Below, piece by piece: positions 8,499-17,150 of a stretch of 64,000 bases of DNA; position 1 is the first letter of the stretch, and the number at the start of each line of letters is the position of its first letter. Under the pieces are notes generated by a model. That model did no database searches and was not told the DNA's origin. It saw only the letters and a list, made by a program, of their open reading frames with translations. Made by a program: the position numbers and the translations under genes. Source of the stretch: CAZNXJ01 sp964577115 (GTDB lineage Bacteria > Planctomycetota > Planctomycetia > Pirellulales > Pirellulaceae); the NCBI GenBank assembly GCA_964577115.1, contig CAZNXJ010000015.1, positions 1 to 64,000 on the forward strand. The letters are read 5' to 3'.

Positions 8499-9695
8499 TT
8501 ATTCGCGCGCTCCGGCACTGCGGACGGGCGTGGTAGGGCGGAGGCGCAGGTCGCCGGTGTCCGGGCTGACAAACTGCGGATCCTCGCCGTATTGCCCACC
8601 TGCTTCTTCGACCGGCAATACCGGCCGGCTGCGCTGCGGATTGTCGAGACAGTACCAGTAGTTATCGGCAAATGTAAACGATGCGGGCTCGGTCGCATCA
8701 CCGACATTAACCGCTACTCGCATCTCATCGGAACGGAAAGCAATCACGTTGTTGGTGAACGTACCGTTCCGGCTCGGCACGAACCGCTCGCCGCGCGTCT
8801 CCTGCAGAATGCGTACAGCCCAGCGCGTCGGCCGATAGATCGTGTTGTAGCGCACCGCGGCCCCATCAACGCCCACGAATGCGATCGGCGCCGCAGAACC
8901 CACGAACGTGCAGTCCTCGACGGTGACCTCCCGGGCCTCGTAGTGCGCTTCGCGAGGCCGGAAGAAGGCGAGCCCCGTGCTCCCGCCGATGTTGACCGCG
9001 CGGCTCCCGGCGTGTTCGAACCGGCAATCCCGCACGCCAATACGCGCGCTGCCTCCCTTCGCTTGCACGCCATTGGCGCCCCTGTCGCTCTGATAGCGAA
9101 AACGGCAATTACGAATCTCGCCTTCATGACATCCGACCATATCGATCCCCGAACCGTTGTCGCCCCAGCGCTCGACCGTACAGTCAGCCACAACAAAATG
9201 ATCGAGCCCAGAGAGCTTGATGCCATCGCAGTTGCCGCGCGGCCCAATGTCTCGGACGCGAAGACCGCGAAGCACTACGTGATGCGCCGATCCATCGCCG
9301 GAGCCGCCATCGTCGATGTTCAGCCCATTGCCCTCGGCGCCCGCAATCACCAAATGGTGAAGTTCGACGTAGGCCGGCGAAATCAAATGCAGGCCCGATC
9401 CACCGCCTTCGATGATCGGCGGCTGCTGCTCGTCGAGCGCCCGCAGCACGATCGGTTGATCAGGCAGTCCGCGGAGCTTCTCGAAGGTCAGTCCTCCGCG
9501 GTACACACCCGGAGCGATGCGGATCGTGGTGCCTGGCCGAGCGGCCGCGACCGCCTGTCGTAAGGCATCACGCGAATCGACGTCGACTGTGCCCGCTGTG
9601 GGCGGCGCGCCGAACGCGACGGCAACCAGCTGCGCAACGAGCACAACCGTCCCACTTCGCCGAACCAATGCGGTCGCAAAGCTCACCGGCGCCAT
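8499..9695 (-). CDS. Secreted right-handed parallel beta-helix protein
   Basis: A 398-residue exported protein. From the ATG at 9695 (GGAG 7 bases upstream) it starts with a signal peptide ending near residue 30. Then comes VDSRDALRQAVAAARPGTTIRIAPGVY in pieces, the characteristic first coil of pectate-lyase-like proteins, followed by repeated short strands with NCxF, DCTV and NNVI turns, typical of right-handed beta-helix (PbH1) repeats up to about residue 350. Such proteins often bind or cleave polysaccharides. No catalytic motif of a named lyase family is recognised. The frame is open from 9764, but those extra 23 residues precede the signal peptide and are unlikely to be translated. Confidence 0.82.
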   Translation of the reverse strand: MAPVSFATALVRRSGTVVLVAQLVAVAFGAPPTAGTVDVDSRDALRQAVAAARPGTTIRIAPGVYRGGLTFEKLRGLPDQPIVLRALDEQQPPIIEGGGSGLHLISPAYVELHHLVIAGAEGNGLNIDDGGSGDGSAHHVVLRGLRVRDIGPRGNCDGIKLSGLDHFVVADCTVERWGDNGSGIDMVGCHEGEIRNCRFRYQSDRGANGVQAKGGSARIGVRDCRFEHAGSRAVNIGGSTGLAFFRPREAHYEAREVTVEDCTFVGSAAPIAFVGVDGAAVRYNTIYRPTRWAVRILQETRGERFVPSRNGTFTNNVIAFRSDEMRVAVNVGDATEPASFTFADNYWYCLDNPQRSRPVLPVEEAGGQYGEDPQFVSPDTGDLRLRPTTPVRSAGARE

Positions 9696-10257
9696 AGCCA
9701 GAATCTCCTTCACGAGGCAAAACGCGCATGCGCGGGCGGTCGCTATCGAGCAATTCACCGCCACGCGCCCTAGGCCGCAAGCCTACCTAGCTCCACAGCG
9801 CATCGCAAACAAGGGCGTTGCCACTCTTGCACGGCGCCAGCGACCGGCACTCCGCCTCGCCCCGGCACGGGAGTTCCTTGAGAACCGGCCGGCGTTTTCC
9901 CGACTGTCGCACCGAGTTTGAGGTGCGGCAAATTGTCGCAGGCGTGCGGGTTCCCGAACGCCGTTGCTCATCCGCGATATACTCGTCGGCGTACCGTGGA
10001 ACGTCGAACGATAGGGCTTTTGACGGTAGCGACGCGCGGGTGTTTGAATGGTGGCCGAAGCGCGAAAAATGTTTGCCACAGGGGCTTGTCTCGCCGCCCC
10101 CGCTTGTGCCATATTCCACGCTCATTTGACGACGCTTCTCCCCAGCGCAGTGCCACAGGTTGGCAGGATCCTTGTGCGTGCTCGTCTGCAGTGCGGTGGT
10201 GTGGCCCGGGGAGCCATTGCCGTCACCGCCTGAAACAGCGAAAGGATAGGCGGAGCC
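9696..10257. other. Intergenic region between divergent beta-helix gene and nuoH
   Basis: About 560 bases without a supported gene. Frames on both strands translate to Arg/Ser-rich sequence with no ribosome binding site. The region must hold the promoter of the beta-helix gene on the left and that of the second nuo block on the right. Confidence 0.5.
10020..10049 (+). promoter_or_regulatory. Candidate promoter of the nuoH-N block
   Basis: TTGACG (10020-10025) and TTGAAT (10044-10049) are 18 bases apart. A second pair, TTGTCT (10086-10091) and CATATT (10110-10115), is also 18 apart. Neither is strong; a promoter is needed here because the upstream gene is divergent. Confidence 0.3.
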
Positions 10258-11535
10258 GTGGTCCAGTTCTTCAACGAGACACTCTCGCTGCCGCTGTGGC
10301 TCGCCTGGACGATCGTAGCGCTGATCCAGTGCGTGCTACTCTTACACGTCGTCGCCGTCGGCGCACTCGTCTTTATTTGGCTAGAGCGTAAAGTCGCCGG
10401 CCGTATCCAAGACCGGCTCGGTCCCACGCGCGTCGGCGGCCGATTCGGTTGGCTACAAACGCTGGCTGACGGCATCAAGCTGATCGCCAAGGAAGACATC
10501 ACGCCCAAAGACGCGGATCGGCTTTTGTTTCGCGTCGCGCCTTACGTTAGTTTTGCCGCCAGCTTCACGGCGTACCTGGCACTGCCGTTTGCCAACGGCT
10601 GGGTGGGCCAGCGGCTGAACGTTGCCGTGTTCTTTGTCGTCGCCGTGCTCGGCCTGGAAGTGTTCGGCGTCATCCTGGCCGGCTATGCTTCTGGATCGAA
10701 ATGGTCGCTGTTTGGCGCGATGCGCGAGGCGGCGCAGGTCGTCAGCTACGAAGTGCCGCTGGGGCTCTGCATCGTCATCCCCGTGCTTATCTGCGGAACG
10801 ATGGACCTGGTGACGATCGGCGAGCAACAGGCGGGCCTCTTTACAAATTGGCTCATCCTTCACGATCCGGCGACCTTCCTGGTCTTTTGGGTGTATTTCA
10901 CCTGCGCGGTTGCGAGCGTCAATCGAGCGCCATTTGACCTGGCGGAAGCGGAAAGTGAGCTCGTTGCCGGTTTCCATACCGAATACTCGGGCCTGCGCTG
11001 GAGCTTCTTCTTCATGGCCGAGTACGGTTCGATGTTTCTCGTCAGCGCGCTGGCCGCAATCCTCTTCTTCGGCGGCTGGAACGGCCCGATTCCAATCTTC
11101 CACTGGCTCGGCTGGGCCGGGAGCGGTGGCGTCACGGGATACCTTGCGAACCTGGCGGGCCTTACCAACTTGATCTTCAAAGCCGGGCTCGGTGTCACAG
11201 TCATGATGTGGGTGCGGTGGACGCTGCCGCGGCTGCGCATCGACCAGGTGATGACAACGTGTTTGAAGTATTGCGTGCCGCTGGCCGCCGTCTTCTTTCT
11301 GGGGGCCGTCGCCTTTCAGGCGCGTTTGATTACGAATCCCCTACCCTTCAATGAATTCTTCCCGCTTCAGCGCCGGGCCGAGGTGCGGGAGGGCTGGCTG
11401 CTCGACGAGCCTTACGGCACGACGGACGACGCGGACGTGGCCGGCACGCCTGTTCCTGAACCGGCGGAGGCGACCGACAAGGCCGAAACAACGGTCGCAG
11501 TTGAGGCAGCGAATCGGAAAGGCGGTGAGAGCTGA
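10258..11535 (+). CDS. nuoH: NADH-quinone oxidoreductase subunit H with C-terminal tail
   Basis: The 425-residue membrane subunit that joins the quinone site to the proton-pumping arm. Conserved segments are intact: LERKVAGRIQDRLGPTRVG (residues 42-60) and NRAPFDLAEAESELVAGF (from about 222) with the charged residues of the E-channel. Family members have about 330 residues; here a hydrophilic Pro/Ala/Glu/Thr-rich tail of about 45 residues follows the last helix. The start is GTG at 10258. The stop overlaps the ATG of nuoJ (TGATG), implying translational coupling. It opens the second nuo block. Confidence 0.95.
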   Translation: MVQFFNETLSLPLWLAWTIVALIQCVLLLHVVAVGALVFIWLERKVAGRIQDRLGPTRVGGRFGWLQTLADGIKLIAKEDITPKDADRLLFRVAPYVSFAASFTAYLALPFANGWVGQRLNVAVFFVVAVLGLEVFGVILAGYASGSKWSLFGAMREAAQVVSYEVPLGLCIVIPVLICGTMDLVTIGEQQAGLFTNWLILHDPATFLVFWVYFTCAVASVNRAPFDLAEAESELVAGFHTEYSGLRWSFFFMAEYGSMFLVSALAAILFFGGWNGPIPIFHWLGWAGSGGVTGYLANLAGLTNLIFKAGLGVTVMMWVRWTLPRLRIDQVMTTCLKYCVPLAAVFFLGAVAFQARLITNPLPFNEFFPLQRRAEVREGWLLDEPYGTTDDADVAGTPVPEPAEATDKAETTVAVEAANRKGGES

Positions 11536-12101
11536 TGCTCCTGGCGGCAGTCGACTGGCAGATGTTGTTTTTCGTCCTGTTCGCACTCGTCGCGTGCGGC
11601 TTTGCCCTGGCGGTCGTGCTGGCGAACAACATCGTGCACATGGCGTTCTATCTGACGCTGTCGCTCGGCGCCACCGCTGGACTTTTCTTTCTGGCCGGCG
11701 CCCAGTTCGTCGGCGCCATGCAGTTGATGATCTATGTCGGTGGCACGCTCGTGCTCCTCATCTTCGGTGTGATGCTCACCGCTCAATCGCGATTCGTCTC
11801 GATGCGTACGGCCAGCGGCGAATGGATCATCGCGTCCGCCTTGGCGGGCGGCTTTCTGCTGCTGTTGCTCTACGTTGCCACCAGCATCCCCGACTGGACG
11901 ACCAACACCGCGCCGGACAACGTCGCGTTTGCCGACGCCACGCTGACTTCCGAAATTGGTCTGGCCCTGAGTGGTCTGCGGCTCGACGGCAAACCCGGGT
12001 ACCTGCTTCCCTTCCTGATCGTTTCCATGCATCTGCTGGTGGTGCTGATCGGCGCCGGTTATCTGGCCCGTGCAAAACGCCGCTCCAGCCCCACGCTGTG
12101 A
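11535..12101 (+). CDS. nuoJ: NADH-quinone oxidoreductase subunit J
   Basis: A 188-residue, five-helix membrane-arm subunit. The segment from FVGAMQLMIYVGGTLVLLIF matches the family's helix 3, which contains the pi-bulge that switches during turnover, and NIVHMAFYLTLSL matches helix 2. Length is normal. Its start overlaps the nuoH stop by one base, and nuoK begins 8 bases after its stop. Confidence 0.94.
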   Translation: MLLAAVDWQMLFFVLFALVACGFALAVVLANNIVHMAFYLTLSLGATAGLFFLAGAQFVGAMQLMIYVGGTLVLLIFGVMLTAQSRFVSMRTASGEWIIASALAGGFLLLLLYVATSIPDWTTNTAPDNVAFADATLTSEIGLALSGLRLDGKPGYLLPFLIVSMHLLVVLIGAGYLARAKRRSSPTL

Positions 12102-12109
12102 TCGACGCC

Positions 12110-12445
12110 ATGACTCCATTACTGGCTCAAGTCACCGTCTCCCATTACCTGGCCGTTGGCGCCGTCCTGTTCGTTGCCGGCGTGGCCTGCATGGCGGTCA
12201 AGCGCAATGCGCTCGGCATCCTGATGGGCGTCGAATTGGTCCTCAACGGCGCGAATGTCAACTTCGTGGCGTTCGGCAGCAGCTTACTGCGCCGCGAAAC
12301 CCTCGGACTCGACGGTCACCTGATCGCGTTATTTGTCATCGTGCTAGCGGCGGCCGAGGCCGCTGTGGCGCTCGCCATCGCGTTGAACTTTTACAACAAC
12401 CACACGACGATCGACGTCGACCACGCAGATGAGTTGAAGGGCTGA
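12110..12445 (+). CDS. nuoK: NADH-quinone oxidoreductase subunit K
   Basis: A 111-residue, three-helix subunit of the membrane arm. GILMGVELVLNGANVNFVAF carries the conserved Glu of helix 2 (Glu42), and the second conserved Glu is in AAAEAAVALAIAL (Glu83); both take part in proton transfer in characterised complexes. The frame is open far upstream, inside nuoJ, but the ATG at 12110 gives the family length. Its stop overlaps the nuoL start (TGATG). Confidence 0.95.
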   Translation: MTPLLAQVTVSHYLAVGAVLFVAGVACMAVKRNALGILMGVELVLNGANVNFVAFGSSLLRRETLGLDGHLIALFVIVLAAAEAAVALAIALNFYNNHTTIDVDHADELKG

Positions 12446-15138
12446 TGGAGTACTTACCTTTACTGCTAGGCCTGGCCACGCTGGCACCGCTGCTCTCCTT
12501 TTGGGTAATCCTCGTCGGCGCTCGCAGCTTGCCGGCGCGGGCGGGTGCCGACATCGCCGTCTTCGCGATTGTCGTCTCCGCGGTGCTCTCATTTGCTTCG
12601 CTCGGTATCTGGTACTACAACGAGCGGCCGCAGATCGTGGAACATCATCACGGCGATGAGGCGCATGGTCACCACGACGAGAACCACAGCGCAGCCGAGA
12701 CGGAGGAGGCGCGCCGCGTTGATACCGGCCTGTACTCGCTCGTCTCCTTCCTCCAATCGGAGGATCACGCAGCCGACGAAGCGGAGGCTGCCGCCGAGTC
12801 GCACAGCGCGGATAACGCACACGCCCATGCCACGTCGCCGTACATCGCTGGCGAGTACTGGACTCTCGGACGCTTCGGCCCCCTGAAGCTTACGATCAGT
12901 TACTACATCGACTCGCTGACGCTGGTCATGTTCTGCATGGTGACGCTCATCGCTTCGTGTATCCACGTCTATGCGCGCGGGTACATGCACGAAGAGCTGC
13001 ATGACGTGACGGATCACGAGGTAACGCTGTCCACCGGCGAGCATCTGCACCGGCGCGGACGGTTTAGCCGCTTCTTTCAGTACCTGTCGCTCTTCTGCTT
13101 CAGCATGTTGGGCCTGGTACTGGCCGGCAACGTCTTCATGGTGTTCGTATTCTGGGAACTGGTCGGTATCTGCTCGTACTTTCTGATCGGCTTCTATGTC
13201 GAGCGAAAAAGTGCGTCGACGGCGGCGAACAAGGCGTTCATCGTCAATCGCGTCGGCGACTTTGGTTTCATCATCGGCCTCATGGCCCTCTGGAGCACGC
13301 TCGGTACGTTTGCCTTCGGCGATCAGACGACGGTCGATGCGCAGGGCAACACGGTCGTCGAGGCCGGTATTTTTTCGCAGCTCCGTTCGGGGGAACACTT
13401 CGAACTGCGTCCCGCGCCGAGCATGGTACGGGCTTCGGCGAGCGAAGAAGTTGCCGAGATCGTTCGACAGCTGGGCCCGAATGCGACCCATGACGAAATC
13501 GAAGCGGCGATCAATGCGCAGATCGACGATTGGCGGCAGCGCACCGCGTACGGCGCGCCGTACGGCTATTGGCTTCTGATCATCGCGGGGCTTGGAATTT
13601 TTTGCGGGTGCGTTGGCAAGAGCGCTCAGTTTCCGCTGCATGTCTGGTTACCAGACGCGATGGAAGGTCCGACGCCCGTGTCAGCGCTCGTGCACTCGGC
13701 CACGATGGTCGCGGCGGGCGTCTATCTGGTCGGGCGTTTCTATCCGGTTTTCACACCCGAAGTTCTTCTCGTCATCGCCATCGTGGGCTGCATTACGCTC
13801 TTTATGGCCGCGACGATCGCGATCACCGCGACGGACATCAAGCGCGTTCTCGCCTACTCGACCGTCAGCCAGCTCGGTTACATGATGCTCGCCTTGGGCG
13901 TCGGCGGCTGGATGGCCGGCATGATGCACCTGGTGACGCACGCGTTCTTCAAGAGCCTCCTGTTCCTGTGCTCGGGATCGGTGATCCATGCCGTGCACAC
14001 GAACGAGATGCCGCTCATGGGCGGCCTGCGGAAGAAGATGCCGATTACCGCGATCACGATGCTGATTGGCTGTCTGGCGATTGCGGGGGCCGGCGTGCCA
14101 CTGCTGATCGGCTTCAGCGGTTATTACTCGAAGGACAAGATCCTCGAGCAAGCCTTTTCGCTGATGCAGACGAACGGTGCTGGTTGGGGCGCGGTGTTCT
14201 TTGTCGCCGCTGCCGGAGGTGCCGCGATTACGGCGTTCTACATGTTCCGTATGTGGTACCTGACGTTTGCTGGCGAGCCGCGTGATCATCACCGCTATGA
14301 GCACGCGCACGAATCGCCCAAAGTCATGTACGGCCCCTTGATCGTGCTCTCGGTCTTCGCCGTCGTGGTTGCCTGGCAGGCCCGCGAAGCCTTCCTGTTC
14401 GCGGGGCTCGCCGCCATCGTTTGGCTGTTCTTCTTTGTGCGATCGGGGCGAACGGGCGAGCAGAGACCGAAGGTCTTGCGGACCTCGCTGGCCGTCATCC
14501 TCGCGGCCGTTGCCGCAGGTTTCCTCTGGTCGTGGGCACCGCTGCGGCCCCTGGCGCTCGAGCATCTTCTCGAGCAGGCGCGGCCGATTGGCAGCTTGTT
14601 GACCGTCAAAGGGGTGCTCGTCGACATGACCTGGCCCAGCGAACCGCTGAGCCATGCCTATGCGACGCCCATCACGCTGCTCGCCTTCGCAACCGCGCTG
14701 GGCGGATTCCTCCTCGCCACTGCCATGTACGGCGTGGGCTACTTGAACGCCGACGAAGTGCGCCGGCAATTTCCGCGAGCGTACACGTTCCTGCGGAACA
14801 AGTGGTACTTCGACGAGCTATACGCGGCGGTTTTCGTCGCTCCGACGATGGTCCTATCTCGATTCATCGCAGCGATTGACCGGCGCTGGATCGATGGGCT
14901 CATCGACGGCACGGCGCGGTTCACACGAGGCTTCTCGGTGTTCTGGGATCGCGTAGCAGATCGCACTATCGTCGACGGGCTCATCAATCTTGTTGCCAGC
15001 TGGACCTATTCAACGGGCCTCTGGCTGCGCGGCCTACAGACCGGGCGGCTACGCCAGTACGTCATGTTCATCGTGATCGGAACGATTTCGATCTTCGTGC
15101 TCATCAGCTTCTTCTGGAACCCAACGTTCGCGGGATAG
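12445..15138 (+). CDS. nuoL: NADH-quinone oxidoreductase subunit L, enlarged, with His-rich loop
   Basis: The distal proton-pumping subunit, an antiporter-like protein with a long lateral helix. Here it has 897 residues against about 610-650 in most bacteria. Core motifs are intact, including VFVFWELVGICSYFLIGF (234-250) with the key Glu, and QFPLHVWLPDAMEGPTPVSA near 395-414. Two hydrophilic insertions account for most of the extra length: residues 62-135, with 11 His between 67 and 128 and many acidic residues, and residues 292-373. A third lies near the lateral helix. The start overlaps nuoK. The His-rich loop looks able to bind metal, but this is inference. Confidence 0.95.
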   Translation: MEYLPLLLGLATLAPLLSFWVILVGARSLPARAGADIAVFAIVVSAVLSFASLGIWYYNERPQIVEHHHGDEAHGHHDENHSAAETEEARRVDTGLYSLVSFLQSEDHAADEAEAAAESHSADNAHAHATSPYIAGEYWTLGRFGPLKLTISYYIDSLTLVMFCMVTLIASCIHVYARGYMHEELHDVTDHEVTLSTGEHLHRRGRFSRFFQYLSLFCFSMLGLVLAGNVFMVFVFWELVGICSYFLIGFYVERKSASTAANKAFIVNRVGDFGFIIGLMALWSTLGTFAFGDQTTVDAQGNTVVEAGIFSQLRSGEHFELRPAPSMVRASASEEVAEIVRQLGPNATHDEIEAAINAQIDDWRQRTAYGAPYGYWLLIIAGLGIFCGCVGKSAQFPLHVWLPDAMEGPTPVSALVHSATMVAAGVYLVGRFYPVFTPEVLLVIAIVGCITLFMAATIAITATDIKRVLAYSTVSQLGYMMLALGVGGWMAGMMHLVTHAFFKSLLFLCSGSVIHAVHTNEMPLMGGLRKKMPITAITMLIGCLAIAGAGVPLLIGFSGYYSKDKILEQAFSLMQTNGAGWGAVFFVAAAGGAAITAFYMFRMWYLTFAGEPRDHHRYEHAHESPKVMYGPLIVLSVFAVVVAWQAREAFLFAGLAAIVWLFFFVRSGRTGEQRPKVLRTSLAVILAAVAAGFLWSWAPLRPLALEHLLEQARPIGSLLTVKGVLVDMTWPSEPLSHAYATPITLLAFATALGGFLLATAMYGVGYLNADEVRRQFPRAYTFLRNKWYFDELYAAVFVAPTMVLSRFIAAIDRRWIDGLIDGTARFTRGFSVFWDRVADRTIVDGLINLVASWTYSTGLWLRGLQTGRLRQYVMFIVIGTISIFVLISFFWNPTFAG

Positions 15139-15146
15139 GCGCTTTC

Positions 15147-17102
15147 ATGGCCGACACGTATTGCCTGCTGCTCAGCTTGATTGTTTTTCTGCCATGCCTT
15201 GGGGCGCTGGTTCTAGCATTCGTACCGCGTAAAAACCTCGACCTGCTCCGCTGGATCACGTTCGCGGTGACGGCGGCCGTGTTCGCCTTATCCGTGTTCG
15301 CCTTCATGGCATCGAACTCGCCGGCGCATTTCAAGAGCGTCGGCGACGCCGCTCGCTACATGCAGGACGTGTTCAACTATTCGTGGATCCCGTCGTTCCA
15401 TATCGAGTACTTCATGGGCGTCGACGGCATCAGCTTCCCGCTAGTCATGCTGACCACGTTCATCAGCATGCTGGCGATGGCCGCCAGCTGGTCGATCACC
15501 CGGCACGTAAAGGCCTACTGCATCCTGTTTCTGTTGCTCGAAACGGGCATGCTCGGCGTCTTCTTCGCGCTTGACTTCTTCCTGTTCTACGTGTTCTGGG
15601 AAGTCATGCTGCTGCCGATGTACTTCCTGATCGGCGTGTGGGGCGGACCGCGGCGCGAGTACGCAGCGATCAAATTCTTCCTGTACACGCTCGTCGGCAG
15701 CGTGCTGATGCTGGTCGCGATCCTGCTGCTGTACTTCAATAGCGACATGCGCGTGCTCGCCGCGATTTCCGATCTCGAGCTCAGTGAAGCAACGCGCTCG
15801 CGGCTGGTCGCTCAACTGGCCGAAGAAGGCCTCACGGTCGAAACGCCGGTGACAGGACCGATCGAGTGGGCGCGACTCCATGTTCATCCGCGCGTGAACG
15901 AGATGCTCGGCGCGGGCGCCGAGGAAAACGCGGCGTTCGACCAACCGATTCACAGTTTCAACCTGCTCGCCCTCGCCGCGATGGGCCAGCACACCAGCCT
16001 ATTTAGTGATCAGGTGCTCGGGCAGTCGCTTCAATGGTGGGCCTTCTTGCTGCTGTTCATCGGGTTTGCCGTCAAAGTACCGTCGGTGCCGGTACACACG
16101 TGGTTGCCCGATGCGCACGTCGAAGCCCCGACGCCGATCTCGATGATCCTGGCCGGCATCCTGCTGAAGATGGGCGGCTACGGCATCATCCGGATCTGCT
16201 ATCCCATTTGTCCGGCCGGCGGCTTCGAGCTGGCCTGGCTCGTGTGCGGACTTGGCGTTGTGAGCATGGTGTACGGTGCGTTCGCGGCGCTCGCCCAGTC
16301 CGACTTCAAGCGGCTGGTCGCGTACAGCTCGGTCAGCCACATGGGTTATGTCGTGCTGGGGCTGGGCGTCTGGTCGGCCCAGGACTACACCAACTTCAAC
16401 GCGTACTACTGGAACCAGGGCGTGCAGGGCGCCATGTACCAGATGATCGCACACGGCATCAGCTCGGCCGGCATGTTCTTTATGGTTGGCGTGATTTACG
16501 ACCGAGTGCATCACCGCAACCTGAACGAGTTCGGGGGACTGTTCGGCAAAATGCCCGTCTATACGGCTCTGTCGATCGGGATCTTCTTCGCGGGCCTGGG
16601 CCTGCCGGGGCTCTGCGGGTTCATCGGTGAAGTGCTGGTCGTCCTTTCGGCCTGGAACTACAGCAAGGTGATCGCCATCATCTCGGCGAGCGTGGTCATC
16701 CTGACTGCGTCCTACATCTTGTGGACGTTACAGCGGGTTTATCTGGGTGCCGAGTACAAGGGGCCACACGAAGAGGAACTGCGCCCATCGAACGCCCGCG
16801 AGAACCTGATCGCGGGCACGCTGTTCGTGCTGGCGATCATCTTCGGCGTCTTCCCCTACCAGATTCCGTTTACCCGCCAGCCTTCGATTCTCGCCTACAT
16901 GGAGCCGACCGTGACTCGCCAGGTCACGGAGCTTGCCGAATGGACCAAGTACGTCGCGACGCCGGCCGTCGCGCAGCAGGCGGTCGCCGCCGAAGAGGCG
17001 GATGACCCGCCGCCGGCCGCCGATCAGCAAGCCGCGGCTGAGCCCGGGGCCGAGGAGCAAGCGGCCGCGCGGGCCGCCGAAGCGACCGTCGCCGTGCGAT
17101 AG
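15147..17102 (+). CDS. nuoM: NADH-quinone oxidoreductase subunit M with loop insertion and tail
   Basis: A 651-residue antiporter-like proton-pumping subunit (usual length about 490-530). Conserved motifs include VFWEVMLLPMYFLIG with Glu152 and FAVKVPSVPVHTWLPDAH from about 307. A hydrophilic insertion of about 65 residues (202-268) interrupts a loop between helices, and the C-terminus carries an Ala/Glu/Pro-rich tail of about 45 residues (606-651) beyond the last helix. It starts 8 bases after nuoL. The first half also shows a periplasmic-side loop containing HFKSVGDAARYMQDV. Confidence 0.95.
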   Translation: MADTYCLLLSLIVFLPCLGALVLAFVPRKNLDLLRWITFAVTAAVFALSVFAFMASNSPAHFKSVGDAARYMQDVFNYSWIPSFHIEYFMGVDGISFPLVMLTTFISMLAMAASWSITRHVKAYCILFLLLETGMLGVFFALDFFLFYVFWEVMLLPMYFLIGVWGGPRREYAAIKFFLYTLVGSVLMLVAILLLYFNSDMRVLAAISDLELSEATRSRLVAQLAEEGLTVETPVTGPIEWARLHVHPRVNEMLGAGAEENAAFDQPIHSFNLLALAAMGQHTSLFSDQVLGQSLQWWAFLLLFIGFAVKVPSVPVHTWLPDAHVEAPTPISMILAGILLKMGGYGIIRICYPICPAGGFELAWLVCGLGVVSMVYGAFAALAQSDFKRLVAYSSVSHMGYVVLGLGVWSAQDYTNFNAYYWNQGVQGAMYQMIAHGISSAGMFFMVGVIYDRVHHRNLNEFGGLFGKMPVYTALSIGIFFAGLGLPGLCGFIGEVLVVLSAWNYSKVIAIISASVVILTASYILWTLQRVYLGAEYKGPHEEELRPSNARENLIAGTLFVLAIIFGVFPYQIPFTRQPSILAYMEPTVTRQVTELAEWTKYVATPAVAQQAVAAEEADDPPPAADQQAAAEPGAEEQAAARAAEATVAVR

Positions 17103-17150
17103 CGTCACGATCTTCCCCGCCCGCTCCGTTATCGAAAGAGATCGCACACC

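Noticed and set aside
8475..9563. A 362-codon plus-strand frame
   Set aside because: It is antisense to the beta-helix gene, which has a signal peptide, a GGAG ribosome binding site and clear repeats.
12589..14769. Two long minus-strand frames (350 and 362 codons)
   Set aside because: Both are antisense to nuoL and rich in His/Arg/Glu, typical of reverse-complemented membrane-protein codons.
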